Below are positions 38,718 to 48,058 of a stretch of 64,000 nucleotides of DNA, piece after piece. The stretch is from contig NZ_ATWY01000019.1 in the NCBI RefSeq assembly GCF_000421405.1, positions 22,012-86,011 on the forward strand. The letters run 5' to 3'. Position numbers and translations under genes: made by a program. This DNA is from Butyrivibrio sp. NC2007. GTDB taxonomy: Bacteria > Bacillota > Clostridia > Lachnospirales > Lachnospiraceae. Position 1 is the stretch's first letter. Every line of letters starts with the position of its first letter. A model generated the notes under the pieces. The model saw nothing but the letters and a program-made list of their open reading frames with translations, was not told where the DNA came from and made no database searches.

Positions 38718-41349
38718 ATAGGCTCTCCGTATCGTTTATAAACATAGATCTTCTGCAATGTTCCTGGAACTGGCAGAATAGGCAGGGATTACTCCTACTA
38801 TAAATATCCTCATTTTCTCCGCCATTTGCCGGGCGATTAAAATCTATTCTCTCTGGCTCTTCTTTGGAAACGTATTCTCCATACTTTTTGATAGCTTCAT
38901 CCCTGACGGACTTATCTGCAAAATATGTCTTCAGACGCTCTTCCGTAAAATACTTTTTCCCTACCTTTGTCATTCCGGCAAATGAATTGTCATGGAATTC
39001 TTCCTGCCCCTTAACATAGACTTCTACCTGACTTTTAACAGCATCGCTAAGTTGCGGAAACAATCCCAGCACATTTTCTATTACCTCTGAGCTATCTAAG
39101 TCAAGCATCCCGGCTATCGTCTTTATCAAAGCGTTCATTGCGTAACTCTGATGAAAATCATCATTAAATGACGGTTTAGAATCAAGGACATGGTTATATA
39201 CATATTTAATTGGACAGATTACATAATCCATTTTTGCTTCCTTTGGCATTTGCTCTGAATTAAAAGCAAAATGGAACTTGTTCACCTTTTCTGTAGACGC
39301 TGCAATTCCTTTTACATACTCACTATCTACATAAAGGCCTTTGGAATCCGGTATTTTGATGCCAAGAGTTAGGCTTACAAGATCTAAATAGCAGGAATGA
39401 ATGTATTCCTTATTGGACAAATTTTTTATCCAGGAGAGCTCAACATCCCTATTTCTTAATGCAACATAGAAGAAATAGCGATTTGCTATGTAACCATTTT
39501 CCAAAGTGTTGATTAGATATGAAAGCAATGGTAAATCATAGTTTTCTCTAAGGCTTAATATATCTACTCTGCTAAAAGGCCAAGGGTATTGTTTTTTACC
39601 ACCAGGCAAATGATCGCTATCACACATGCATAGATGTACTTTCCCAGAGTAGAGTATTTCTGCAGTTTCAATCTCATATATGTTTTTGACTACACTTCTT
39701 TCCTTTGCAATATCCTCATTAGAAAAATCATCATTCAAATATAGTCCAATTGCTGATGCTGCATCATTGGGGTAAACCTTAATTTCTTTGTCACTACTGT
39801 CCCGTAGGCGTTTTAGTATTTCATTGGCAATCTTGCTTTCTTCTTTGTAAACATCTTCTGATATTTCACAACATGAAATAATATCCAACAGCTTGCCAAC
39901 AAACTGCTGAACCGTAATCTGTTCCATATTCTCAAAAAGCGAATTTGCCAATCCCAAAAGTTTTCTAATAAGATTTATTACAACGTTTACTCTGCTTGGT
40001 TCCAATGAGAACTGACTAAAGCATGCCAACGGATTCCCCATAAATGATTGCCATCTCATTGAAGATGTATCACCATCATAAGTAGTTTGCAGCTCAGGAA
40101 TAACAGCGCTATAAATTTGTTCCAGTTCAACAAGGCGCCCATCCCACTGAGCAGCCCCTTTACAATCAGCAAAAAACGGCATCAATTGATGCAATTCATA
40201 TAAGTAATCTTGACCTTTATACTCACCGTCATTTAACCATCCGGATGAGAAGCATTCAAAAATACTTTTTTCGTCAGCAGTAATACTTCCTTCAACATCA
40301 TCCCACATGCCACACACTGTCAAAAGGAACTTACCTATTGGATAAGATAATAACTTTCTTTCACCATATTCTTCTGGTATTACAGCCATCAACGGGTCAT
40401 TTATGATTTTCCCTGATGGGCTATAAATGCCCACTCCCACATTTCTTTGCGTGGCCACGCGTTTTGAAAAATCTACAATCGACCTATATTCATGGATTCT
40501 AATCTTATTTGTCGGAGTGTTTTCTTTCCCGCTAAAAATATCCGCATAAAGGTCTTCTGCAGTACACTCTCCCTTCACCCAAGTATTTGTTGCTATACGT
40601 TCCATACCAGCATAAGTTCTTTCCCAGCTTTCATATACGTACCTATGCCTGTCATCATACGGAAAAAGATATATTATTCCAAAGCCAGCTTCTTCGGCAC
40701 AATCAATAATCCATTTCTGTAATGGCGTTAGATAATAAAATCCGTGAAACACCAATTTGTTTACATTCTCTGGCGAATCAATTCCAAACAGGCTAGAAAG
40801 AATGTCATCCCAAACCGCTCTGTCCTTTAGTGTTTCCATCGCAGCACGAAAACTATTTATATAATTGCTGTTATCAAGAAGAAAACTCCAACACGACGCG
40901 AGGATTGCCACTGGGTTAACCACATCTGGATACCTTGCAAATAAATCGTCGCTGACGCCTGATTCCTCCATAAGCTCAATTGTATAAAGAATTCTATCTC
41001 TGTTATTCTTGCAGCCAGAAAGAAGCTTTTTGGTATCCTCATCATCCTCCCGGCACTCTCTAATCATCCTGCTTATGCATGTTGATATCAGAGAGAATGC
41101 TCCATAACGAGACTCTGCAGTGGTCCAATTAGGCAGCACTTTGCCCTGTATTGCACTAAAACTGATTACATTGAAGTAACGATCCTTCTTGAATAACCCT
41201 TCGGTATGCCCAGTGCTTTGATTGCTGTTCTTCAGAGTTCTTTTTAATCCTCGAGATACAGTAATATGTGGATATTCCTTAATTTCATTCCAATAATTCT
41301 GCCTAGGCAAGTCATTTATTCTTTTGTATGTGTAAACCTCTCTAGACAT
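38704..41349 (-). CDS. AddB/RexB-like protein with an iron-sulfur Cys motif
   Basis: An 881-residue protein. FHGFYYLTPLQKWIIDCAEE resembles the AddB/RecC helicase-like core. Near the C-terminus VICPIKYVYNHVL and CLFCQFQEHC give the four Cys of the AddB/Cas4-type iron-sulfur nuclease domain. The D-x-K catalytic residues are not evident, so nuclease activity may be lost. The ATG overlaps the stop of the AddA-like gene by one base. It forms a pair with that gene, probably a DNA-end-processing complex. Confidence 0.72.
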   Translation of the reverse strand: MSREVYTYKRINDLPRQNYWNEIKEYPHITVSRGLKRTLKNSNQSTGHTEGLFKKDRYFNVISFSAIQGKVLPNWTTAESRYGAFSLISTCISRMIRECREDDEDTKKLLSGCKNNRDRILYTIELMEESGVSDDLFARYPDVVNPVAILASCWSFLLDNSNYINSFRAAMETLKDRAVWDDILSSLFGIDSPENVNKLVFHGFYYLTPLQKWIIDCAEEAGFGIIYLFPYDDRHRYVYESWERTYAGMERIATNTWVKGECTAEDLYADIFSGKENTPTNKIRIHEYRSIVDFSKRVATQRNVGVGIYSPSGKIINDPLMAVIPEEYGERKLLSYPIGKFLLTVCGMWDDVEGSITADEKSIFECFSSGWLNDGEYKGQDYLYELHQLMPFFADCKGAAQWDGRLVELEQIYSAVIPELQTTYDGDTSSMRWQSFMGNPLACFSQFSLEPSRVNVVINLIRKLLGLANSLFENMEQITVQQFVGKLLDIISCCEISEDVYKEESKIANEILKRLRDSSDKEIKVYPNDAASAIGLYLNDDFSNEDIAKERSVVKNIYEIETAEILYSGKVHLCMCDSDHLPGGKKQYPWPFSRVDILSLRENYDLPLLSYLINTLENGYIANRYFFYVALRNRDVELSWIKNLSNKEYIHSCYLDLVSLTLGIKIPDSKGLYVDSEYVKGIAASTEKVNKFHFAFNSEQMPKEAKMDYVICPIKYVYNHVLDSKPSFNDDFHQSYAMNALIKTIAGMLDLDSSEVIENVLGLFPQLSDAVKSQVEVYVKGQEEFHDNSFAGMTKVGKKYFTEERLKTYFADKSVRDEAIKKYGEYVSKEEPERIDFNRPANGGENEDIYSRSNPCLFCQFQEHCRRSMFINDTESLYDKA

Positions 41350-43859
41350 TATTGCCCTCCGATAAGTGATGCCCAGGTATTCTTCTCTATCTTTTCAGGC
41401 ATTAAGATCACAAGTCTTCTGATGGCTCTTGTCATTGCAACATACAAAACTCTTGTCTCTTCTTTAAGGTCATTCTCATAATTAGCTTTATGAAGGCTTT
41501 CATATAGAGAATTCCTCATTTTAGCCGATTTACCGCCAGCCTTATAATTCCATCCCACTTTCTTATTCTTGTAATCAATTAAAAGCTCTGTCCTATCAGC
41601 TTCTGTTACGCGCTTTCCCATATATGGAAGAATAACAGTATCAAACTCCAATCCTTTTGATTTATGGGCAGTCATACAAAGTATTGTTTTATAGCTGTCA
41701 TTAGACCAAACATTAGGCTCTTCCTCGCCGCGATCTGTCGCTACCTTCAACTTCAAGAAGTTGTACACGTCATAAAGACTCGCATTAGTATTTCCAAAGG
41801 ATGAAACCAACATTTCAATTAGTTTATCAAGGTTCGCTTGGTACTGTATTGCAACTGCTTTGGCTACATTATTAAGCCTTTCTTCATCCCAACCTTTTTC
41901 AGAATTATTACGCTTAAACTCAGATATAACGTTATCCATCACTGGTATCTCATCAACAATATCTTTCAAAACTGCAATGATCGGTCTTAACCTAAGCTGT
42001 CTTTTGTAATGCTCATATTTAGTACATGTAATATATGGATCCAAGTATTCCAAAAGAGCAACATTGTCAGCATTTAATTTTTCCATCTCGGCAATATCCA
42101 CCTGTCCGTCATAAGCTGAAAACGGTGTCATCAAATAATTAAAAATGAATTTTGCTTCTGACGGATACATATATGCACAGACAACTGCAAAGAAGTCTCT
42201 TACAGCATCACACTGGTAGAAAGATCCTTCTTTCTTAACAACTGCAGGAATCTTACTTTTTTTTAGTCTGTTTGCTAGATCATATAGTTGACTGTTAGTT
42301 CTAACAATCATTACTACTCTTGTCTTCTCGTTAGCCTCTTTTCCTTCCTCCTCAATCCGCTTTCTTAGATTTTCTAAGGCTTCCTCGGCGTACTTCTTAA
42401 TCTCATCAGCATTCTCTTGCTCTGTCTTTGCTTCGTCTGGTGCTGATTCAGACACTTTCTCTTCTACTGTATTTTTCTCTTTTGAATTCTTTTCAGGCTT
42501 TTTTATTGTTTCTATCACAAGATCTCCCTGATCCTGATTAAAAGGGATTACTGGTTTATCATACTTAAGCTTTTCCTCATGTCCCCATCTCGCAAAGAAA
42601 CCATCAATTGAATTCATAAGATTTGCTGCCGTTCTGTAATTGTTCACGAGAATATATTTCTTAGGTTCAGAAGCACCAATTCCCTTTAATGCCTCATATA
42701 ATATTTCAAAGGCTTCGTCATTCGCGCCGCGGAATCGGTAAATACTTTGCTTAACATCACCCACAACAAACAGTTTAGTATCTGCAAGACCAACAAACTT
42801 TACTGCCACATTAATCTGCGACAAATCAGAATCCTGGAATTCATCAATAAAGAGATATTTCATATCCATATCCAAAGTCGTATCTGCTGAATCTTTCATC
42901 AAGACTTCCTGAAGGTCCCGCATAATATCGTCAATCGAAATCGCATTGTTGTTTCGTTTGATGTTCATATATTCTTCGTCAAGCTTAGGAATAATGGTTT
43001 TTAATGTATTATGGAATGCCTCAGAGTTCATTCCATCAGGCTCTCCCCAATCCATTTCCAACATATCCTTATGTGAAACACCCTTAGTGGAGAATTGGCG
43101 CCAAAAACTGTCGACCAGCTGCTTTGCTTTGTAAATAGACATTCCAAAACTCTCAGCCACGCCCTTCTTCTTATCAAATGCCTGATCAAGCATGGTCATA
43201 ACAAGATTGCCACGTTCACTTGTGAAGGATCTTATATCAATTGAAGATGAGAATCCATCCCTTACACCAAACTGCCTAAGCATGTTATATGCAAAGCTAT
43301 GGATTGTACTAATATGCATGCTTGATTGTTCCTCAAGCCATGTAAGATATTTTATTTGCTTAGTTAATTGGAATCTTTTTTGAAGAACTTCTTGAAGTCG
43401 TTGATTCATCTGATTAGTTGCAGCGACTGTAAATGTGATCATATAAATGTCATACATGTGAAGATCTGGAACTGTGTGCATCAAATACATAATACGATCA
43501 ATCATGACCGTAGTTTTTCCTGTCCCTGCACTTGCTTGTACAACGATATGTTCATCCGCAGAGCAATGCTCTACCAGATACTGAGCCGAATTGAACAATG
43601 GACATGATGACTCAAGTCCCCTTAAGGTTCCTCTTTGGTCATCGCCATCAACGATAACATCTCTTAATCCGCTGTTACTCACAAAACACTGCAACAGGAA
43701 AGCCTTTGCAAATGCCTCGTATTTTTCCTTTAATCCTTTGCAAGAGTCATCCGAACCAAGCCAGATAATCTTTATTCCCTGGCTTAGCCAATCACCTATT
43801 TGATTACTATAATCATTAACAGATTGCCCGCATAGGAGCACTGAATATTTTGGATTCAT
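41349..43859 (-). CDS. UvrD/AddA-like SF1 helicase without nuclease domain
   Basis: An 836-residue protein from ATG 43859 (GGGG five bases upstream); an open frame to 43931 would include the terminator upstream. Motifs: QASAGTGKT (Walker A, about 107-115), DEFQDSD (Walker B), YRFRGAND, TAHKSKGLEFD and YVAMTRAIRRLVIL (motif VI). It stops soon after motif VI, whereas AddA goes on to a PD-(D/E)XK nuclease domain. It is paired with the AddB-like gene and has its own upstream promoter and terminator. Confidence 0.85.
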   Translation of the reverse strand: MNPKYSVLLCGQSVNDYSNQIGDWLSQGIKIIWLGSDDSCKGLKEKYEAFAKAFLLQCFVSNSGLRDVIVDGDDQRGTLRGLESSCPLFNSAQYLVEHCSADEHIVVQASAGTGKTTVMIDRIMYLMHTVPDLHMYDIYMITFTVAATNQMNQRLQEVLQKRFQLTKQIKYLTWLEEQSSMHISTIHSFAYNMLRQFGVRDGFSSSIDIRSFTSERGNLVMTMLDQAFDKKKGVAESFGMSIYKAKQLVDSFWRQFSTKGVSHKDMLEMDWGEPDGMNSEAFHNTLKTIIPKLDEEYMNIKRNNNAISIDDIMRDLQEVLMKDSADTTLDMDMKYLFIDEFQDSDLSQINVAVKFVGLADTKLFVVGDVKQSIYRFRGANDEAFEILYEALKGIGASEPKKYILVNNYRTAANLMNSIDGFFARWGHEEKLKYDKPVIPFNQDQGDLVIETIKKPEKNSKEKNTVEEKVSESAPDEAKTEQENADEIKKYAEEALENLRKRIEEEGKEANEKTRVVMIVRTNSQLYDLANRLKKSKIPAVVKKEGSFYQCDAVRDFFAVVCAYMYPSEAKFIFNYLMTPFSAYDGQVDIAEMEKLNADNVALLEYLDPYITCTKYEHYKRQLRLRPIIAVLKDIVDEIPVMDNVISEFKRNNSEKGWDEERLNNVAKAVAIQYQANLDKLIEMLVSSFGNTNASLYDVYNFLKLKVATDRGEEEPNVWSNDSYKTILCMTAHKSKGLEFDTVILPYMGKRVTEADRTELLIDYKNKKVGWNYKAGGKSAKMRNSLYESLHKANYENDLKEETRVLYVAMTRAIRRLVILMPEKIEKNTWASLIGGQ

Positions 43860-43892
43860 TATAGCCCCACTAACTGAATTGCATTTTTGGCC

Positions 43893-43935
43893 ACAAAAAA
43901 CAAACAGGGAGCCTAAGCCCCCTGTGATCATTATA
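43893..43935 (-). promoter_or_regulatory. Promoter -10 with adjoining terminator between BREX helicase and AddAB-like genes
   Basis: On the minus strand TATAAT (43930-43935) is followed within ten bases by a hairpin ACAGGGGGC-TTAG-GCTCCCTGT and a T-rich run. The order promoter, then terminator, then start codon at 43859 could be an attenuator. It may equally end the BREX transcript. A 16-bp palindrome ATAAAATAAATTTTAT lies just upstream. Confidence 0.55.
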
Positions 43936-43999
43936 TCATCTTATAAAATTTATTTTATCAAAATACCGATTTTTAATAAAAATATTATCTTACCAAAAA

Positions 44000-46900
44000 T
44001 CATATCTCATCAGGCTTCATGTAGTGTCCATACTCACACTTCACATATATTCCGTACTTATTGACTCCAGCATATATTTCAGCATGATGGATTGGGCATT
44101 TTACCTGATAATGATCTATATATTCATTTGTCAATTCAGGCGTTAGAAAAGCTGTTTCTTTACAAGATTTACACTTCAGGTAGCACTTTCCTGCTTTGCT
44201 TCTTGTCAACATCATTGGCATTTTACAGCTTGGACATTTCTCACGTTTTTGAACATAAGCTGCAAGACCAGCTGCCTCTTTTCCGGTATCTTCATTCTTT
44301 GAAGAAGAACCTTTTAGTTTAGATTCATTACTAGTTGTTCCTGTCTTTTCCTGTAAAGCAGATTTCTCACCCTTAAGCTCTCTAATCTCAAGATCAGCAA
44401 ATGTTCTAATCAGCTCCAAAGTATGCTCGCCTTTGATCCTGTAAATAGTTTGGCATACAGTGGCAAAGCCAGTATCACCATCTTTAAATCTTCCTCTTGA
44501 CTTTGGAAGCCCGTACCACATCACACTTTCATCAATCATGATTACAGGGAAAACAGCATTATCAGATGCCCAGGCTATATTCTTCCAATTATCCGGTAAA
44601 TCCTCATATCCATTTGTCTTACATAGAATTCTGATTCCATTTGCTCTTGCTTCAAGAAGAGCTTTTAGTACCGGATCTGAGAATTCCTCATATAATCTTC
44701 CATCTGGTATAGAAACAACAATTCTATCCTTAGCTCGCTTAACGTCATTGATAAATGCATCTATAGCTTCCATTTCATCTTGATAATTCTTTATTTTCTT
44801 CGTATCCGGAAGCTGCATAATGTAGTTATGTATCTTTTTCTCGTGAGTAGATGTTACGTTACCATTCTTCTGCAGATACTGAATAAGTCTGTAAAAGATA
44901 TGACTCGTATTACCAAAACGTTTTTCCCAATACTTAGAGTTGGCAACTACCACCAATTTCCCTCTTGCTCTTGTAACCGCAACATTAATGAGCCTGGTTA
45001 CTGCATCCATGCTCTTTCCCATCAAGAATCCAACTTTTGTAGATGGGTAACTCTCTACAGCATCGAAGATAATAACATCTCTTTCTGAACCCTGAAACTG
45101 ATGAACAGTCGAACACTCAATAGCTGTGTCCTCATTTTCCCTATGATCCAAGATCATAGCTCTGATTAATCTGGTCTGAGCGGCGTACGGTGTAATAATA
45201 CCTATTGATTGTTGGCCATCTGCCTCGCCGTTAAGCGCGCTCAAAAATGAAACAATAGCGCTGACAATATTAAACCGCGAATTATCGCCATTCTTCATAG
45301 TGGCACAATATGTACCTAACAGATCAATCAGATTGATAGAGTAATCATAGAATGGTTCTCTGGTTATAATATCTTCCCTATTCTTTTTCACTGAAGGATG
45401 GTCAAGCAAGAGGTTATTATACACATTCTTATTTGAAAATTCAGAGATTGTCGGGTACATCCTTCGCTGCTCATTAAGCATCACCAGCCATGGATGCGCA
45501 TACATTTTCCCCATAGATGATATCCCAAGTAATGTAAAAATATCTTTCTCCAAGGTCTTCTTTGCTTCAGACTGAACTATGGGAGAAAGCTGCCTGAAAT
45601 CTCCTACCAAGATAAGCTTTTCATCCGCTCTCATAGCTGCGCATAGTATCTGCGGAATATACGCCATACTGACCTCATCAAACATAACTACATCATAGCC
45701 AGCATCAGCAAAAAGCTTATCTATCGTAACTTTAGATATAGTAGTCGCTACAAATTGCGCCTTTTCGACGTAGCGCTTTTCAGCATCTCTGATTCTCTTT
45801 CTAACTTCTTTAAGTTTATTCTCAACAGCAGCACCTTCCGAAGTATTGTAATTTCCTTCACGCTTAAGCTGCTTCTTCTTATCAGTAAGCTCTTCAAGCT
45901 CCTTTTTCAGCTCTGGTCTATGCCTGAGCGCAAAATTGTAAGCAACAGCATAAGGATCTTTTGAAAGCTTTTCATCCCTTACATATCCATACCTGAGTAT
46001 TTCTCCATCCTTAAGAAGTTTATCAAGTCCATCCAGATTTGCTTGTTTTACTGTTTCCTTTACAACGCCGTCAACAGAAACATTACTATGAGACACCACT
46101 AATACGCTCTTGTTTTTCTTTAACGCATCAAGAGCTATCTTTGCCATTGTATATGTTTTTCCTGTTCCAGGAGGTCCCCAAATAAGCGTAATATCTTCAC
46201 TTATTGCTCTATTTATTGCTGCATCTTGACCTTTGGGTATAGATGAAATAGGATCTGTCGTGGCTAATCCTGGACCTTCATTTATGAGTTTAAGAGCTAA
46301 TGGATGACAATCAGAAATATGGTCAAGATCATTAGCTATAGCCTCGAGTAACTTCCACGGCTCAACAGAAATAAAAGCCTGATTGATTGTCAGGCCGAAA
46401 TCCCTATCAACATTGATTATTATCTGGAAACTCTCACAAGATACAACTATACCATTAGCTTCTTTGCCACCAGATTCAAGCTTGATTGGAGCATCATCTG
46501 TCAAGAACAGTTCCGCTTCCATCTCAAAGCTATATGTGCTAATACCGCCTTTTCTGCTAATTATCTTGCCATTTGTAACCTTGTATTTTCTTCCGCCTTC
46601 TTCTTGAAGAAAGTACTTTTCTCTGAGAATAGCATTCCGGAATTCCTTGATAGTGGGATTTTGAGTACTGTAGTCGGTATAATCTGAATAACTGTCTTGT
46701 GATGTAGGTTCTTCTTCAGCATCCTCCTTTTGTATATCTTCTTCAGAATCGCCATAAGCCTTAGCAATTTCTATGCCAAACTTCGTTCGATCACTTAATT
46801 CCATTTCCTGAGAAATGACGTCCTCAAGTACAGTTTTGCCATCTTCCTTAACTGAGTACTCAACTATGTATTTAACTCCATCAAAAGTGAGAAAAGCTAT

Positions 46901-47176
46901 CTTGAAGCGGGAATTTCTTACCAGCAACATTCCGCTATCATAAAGCTCCATTCCCAATTCAACTCTTTTCGATGATTGATCTGCCTTTTTACAGATGTCT
47001 TCCACACTATATTCATATTCGTGTCCTAAGGTATCTGCCAACTGGATACTATCTGGAACAACCATGCTTGACACCCCAAGCTTTGATAAAATGTCAAAAC
47101 TCAAGTCAACAGATTTACCATTCTTTACCAGCTTTGGAAGCGATACCTTAAAAGGACATTCACTGAAACTCTTCAT
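44000..47176 (-). CDS. UPF1-like SF1 helicase with PLD-like and zinc-finger C-terminus
   Basis: A 1058-residue protein. Residues 1-320 are a beta-rich N-terminal region. The SF1B helicase core (about 320-770) has GPPGTGKT (334-341), MFDEVSMAYIPQ, HQFQGSERDVIIF and VAVTRARGKLVVV. Residues 790-930 resemble a phospholipase-D-like fold (IVVSIPDGRLYEEF, WYGLPKSRG) without clear HKD motifs. The end has a zinc finger (CPSCKMPMML...CKSC) and more Cys pairs. It is probably a DNA- or RNA-processing helicase. It is part of the run downstream of brxL. Confidence 0.88.
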   Translation of the reverse strand: MKSFSECPFKVSLPKLVKNGKSVDLSFDILSKLGVSSMVVPDSIQLADTLGHEYEYSVEDICKKADQSSKRVELGMELYDSGMLLVRNSRFKIAFLTFDGVKYIVEYSVKEDGKTVLEDVISQEMELSDRTKFGIEIAKAYGDSEEDIQKEDAEEEPTSQDSYSDYTDYSTQNPTIKEFRNAILREKYFLQEEGGRKYKVTNGKIISRKGGISTYSFEMEAELFLTDDAPIKLESGGKEANGIVVSCESFQIIINVDRDFGLTINQAFISVEPWKLLEAIANDLDHISDCHPLALKLINEGPGLATTDPISSIPKGQDAAINRAISEDITLIWGPPGTGKTYTMAKIALDALKKNKSVLVVSHSNVSVDGVVKETVKQANLDGLDKLLKDGEILRYGYVRDEKLSKDPYAVAYNFALRHRPELKKELEELTDKKKQLKREGNYNTSEGAAVENKLKEVRKRIRDAEKRYVEKAQFVATTISKVTIDKLFADAGYDVVMFDEVSMAYIPQILCAAMRADEKLILVGDFRQLSPIVQSEAKKTLEKDIFTLLGISSMGKMYAHPWLVMLNEQRRMYPTISEFSNKNVYNNLLLDHPSVKKNREDIITREPFYDYSINLIDLLGTYCATMKNGDNSRFNIVSAIVSFLSALNGEADGQQSIGIITPYAAQTRLIRAMILDHRENEDTAIECSTVHQFQGSERDVIIFDAVESYPSTKVGFLMGKSMDAVTRLINVAVTRARGKLVVVANSKYWEKRFGNTSHIFYRLIQYLQKNGNVTSTHEKKIHNYIMQLPDTKKIKNYQDEMEAIDAFINDVKRAKDRIVVSIPDGRLYEEFSDPVLKALLEARANGIRILCKTNGYEDLPDNWKNIAWASDNAVFPVIMIDESVMWYGLPKSRGRFKDGDTGFATVCQTIYRIKGEHTLELIRTFADLEIRELKGEKSALQEKTGTTSNESKLKGSSSKNEDTGKEAAGLAAYVQKREKCPSCKMPMMLTRSKAGKCYLKCKSCKETAFLTPELTNEYIDHYQVKCPIHHAEIYAGVNKYGIYVKCEYGHYMKPDEI

Positions 47177-47191
47177 TATTCTCTCTCAATA

Positions 47192-48058
47192 TTATTTTCT
47201 ATATTTATCTATTGGTTCTTCATCAACATCTTTCCAAGTAGTCCACCCATTAGCTGAACACCCCAAAACAAATACAGCAGGACCTGTGGGCGACGAAAAA
47301 ACAATATCCTCTTGCAATACATTATCTATTACATTCGCAGACTCTCGTTTTACTCTTACTGCATCAAACAGCCCTTTTCCCTCATTAGGGCAGACATCAC
47401 TTCCTTTTAAAAGGATATACTTTCCATTAGCAACCTGCATCTGACCTTTAGCGGTTTTATTTCCCCAGTTCTTGAGTTTTCTAGACATATGATAAACACC
47501 ATCTGGAACTATGATATCCGATTGCAAATCGTCGATTCCATCATCAGGATCAGATTTATCTTGCATGAACGTAATAAGATCTAACCCTAACACATCAAGC
47601 ATAAGATAGGCTTTCTGCAAATAAACGTCGCAATCTTCTTCATCATTTCTATTAGCAGTTCCGCCAGTTGTCTGAGTGGTTTTATTCTCATAATGATTAA
47701 TACTGTTTACTCGCTTATTAACCTGGTCTTCAATATACTGAATCGTCCCATCATTAAAAAATGTTCGTTCTTCAAACTGAGTGAGGATATAGCAATAATC
47801 CCAATGGCTATATAAGTCTTCATGTGAGGTTGGTCTGTTTTTCAAGCCGTTCTTAGACTTCCCCACATATACTACATCCCTTCCATTCTCATTTTCTCCG
47901 AAAAGAATATAAACTATGAACTTGTTCTTCACTTTCAGAATTGAATCAGCCCCTCCAATAAGATCCTGATACGGGATTCTATATACAAGAATTGAACTAT
48001 TGGCTTCAGAAACCTCTACGCTTCTTCCAAGCTGCTTTATTATATATTTCATTCTCAC
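47192..48058 (-). CDS. GIY-YIG nuclease-like protein with DUF4357
   Basis: A 288-residue protein. Residues about 45-130 fit GIY-YIG nucleases: FIVYILFGEN, VVYVGKSKNGLKNRPTSHED, then a Glu-containing helix (IQYIEDQVNKRVN). The C-terminal 80 residues are a DUF4357 domain, ending SSPTGPAVFVLGCSANGWTT. Similar proteins occur near restriction and phage-defence genes. Its ATG overlaps the stop of the DUF3644 gene by four bases, so the two are coupled. Confidence 0.85.
   Translation of the reverse strand: MRMKYIIKQLGRSVEVSEANSSILVYRIPYQDLIGGADSILKVKNKFIVYILFGENENGRDVVYVGKSKNGLKNRPTSHEDLYSHWDYCYILTQFEERTFFNDGTIQYIEDQVNKRVNSINHYENKTTQTTGGTANRNDEEDCDVYLQKAYLMLDVLGLDLITFMQDKSDPDDGIDDLQSDIIVPDGVYHMSRKLKNWGNKTAKGQMQVANGKYILLKGSDVCPNEGKGLFDAVRVKRESANVIDNVLQEDIVFSSPTGPAVFVLGCSANGWTTWKDVDEEPIDKYRK

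Noticed and set aside
38704..43859. Calling the AddA/AddB-like pair the housekeeping addAB operon
   Set aside because: Both proteins are shorter than AddA and AddB, lack visible nuclease residues, and sit in a defence island. They are more likely divergent relatives.
41349..43931. The longer start at 43931 for the AddA-like gene
   Set aside because: The extra 24 residues are encoded by the terminator and T-run. ATG 43859 has a ribosome binding site.
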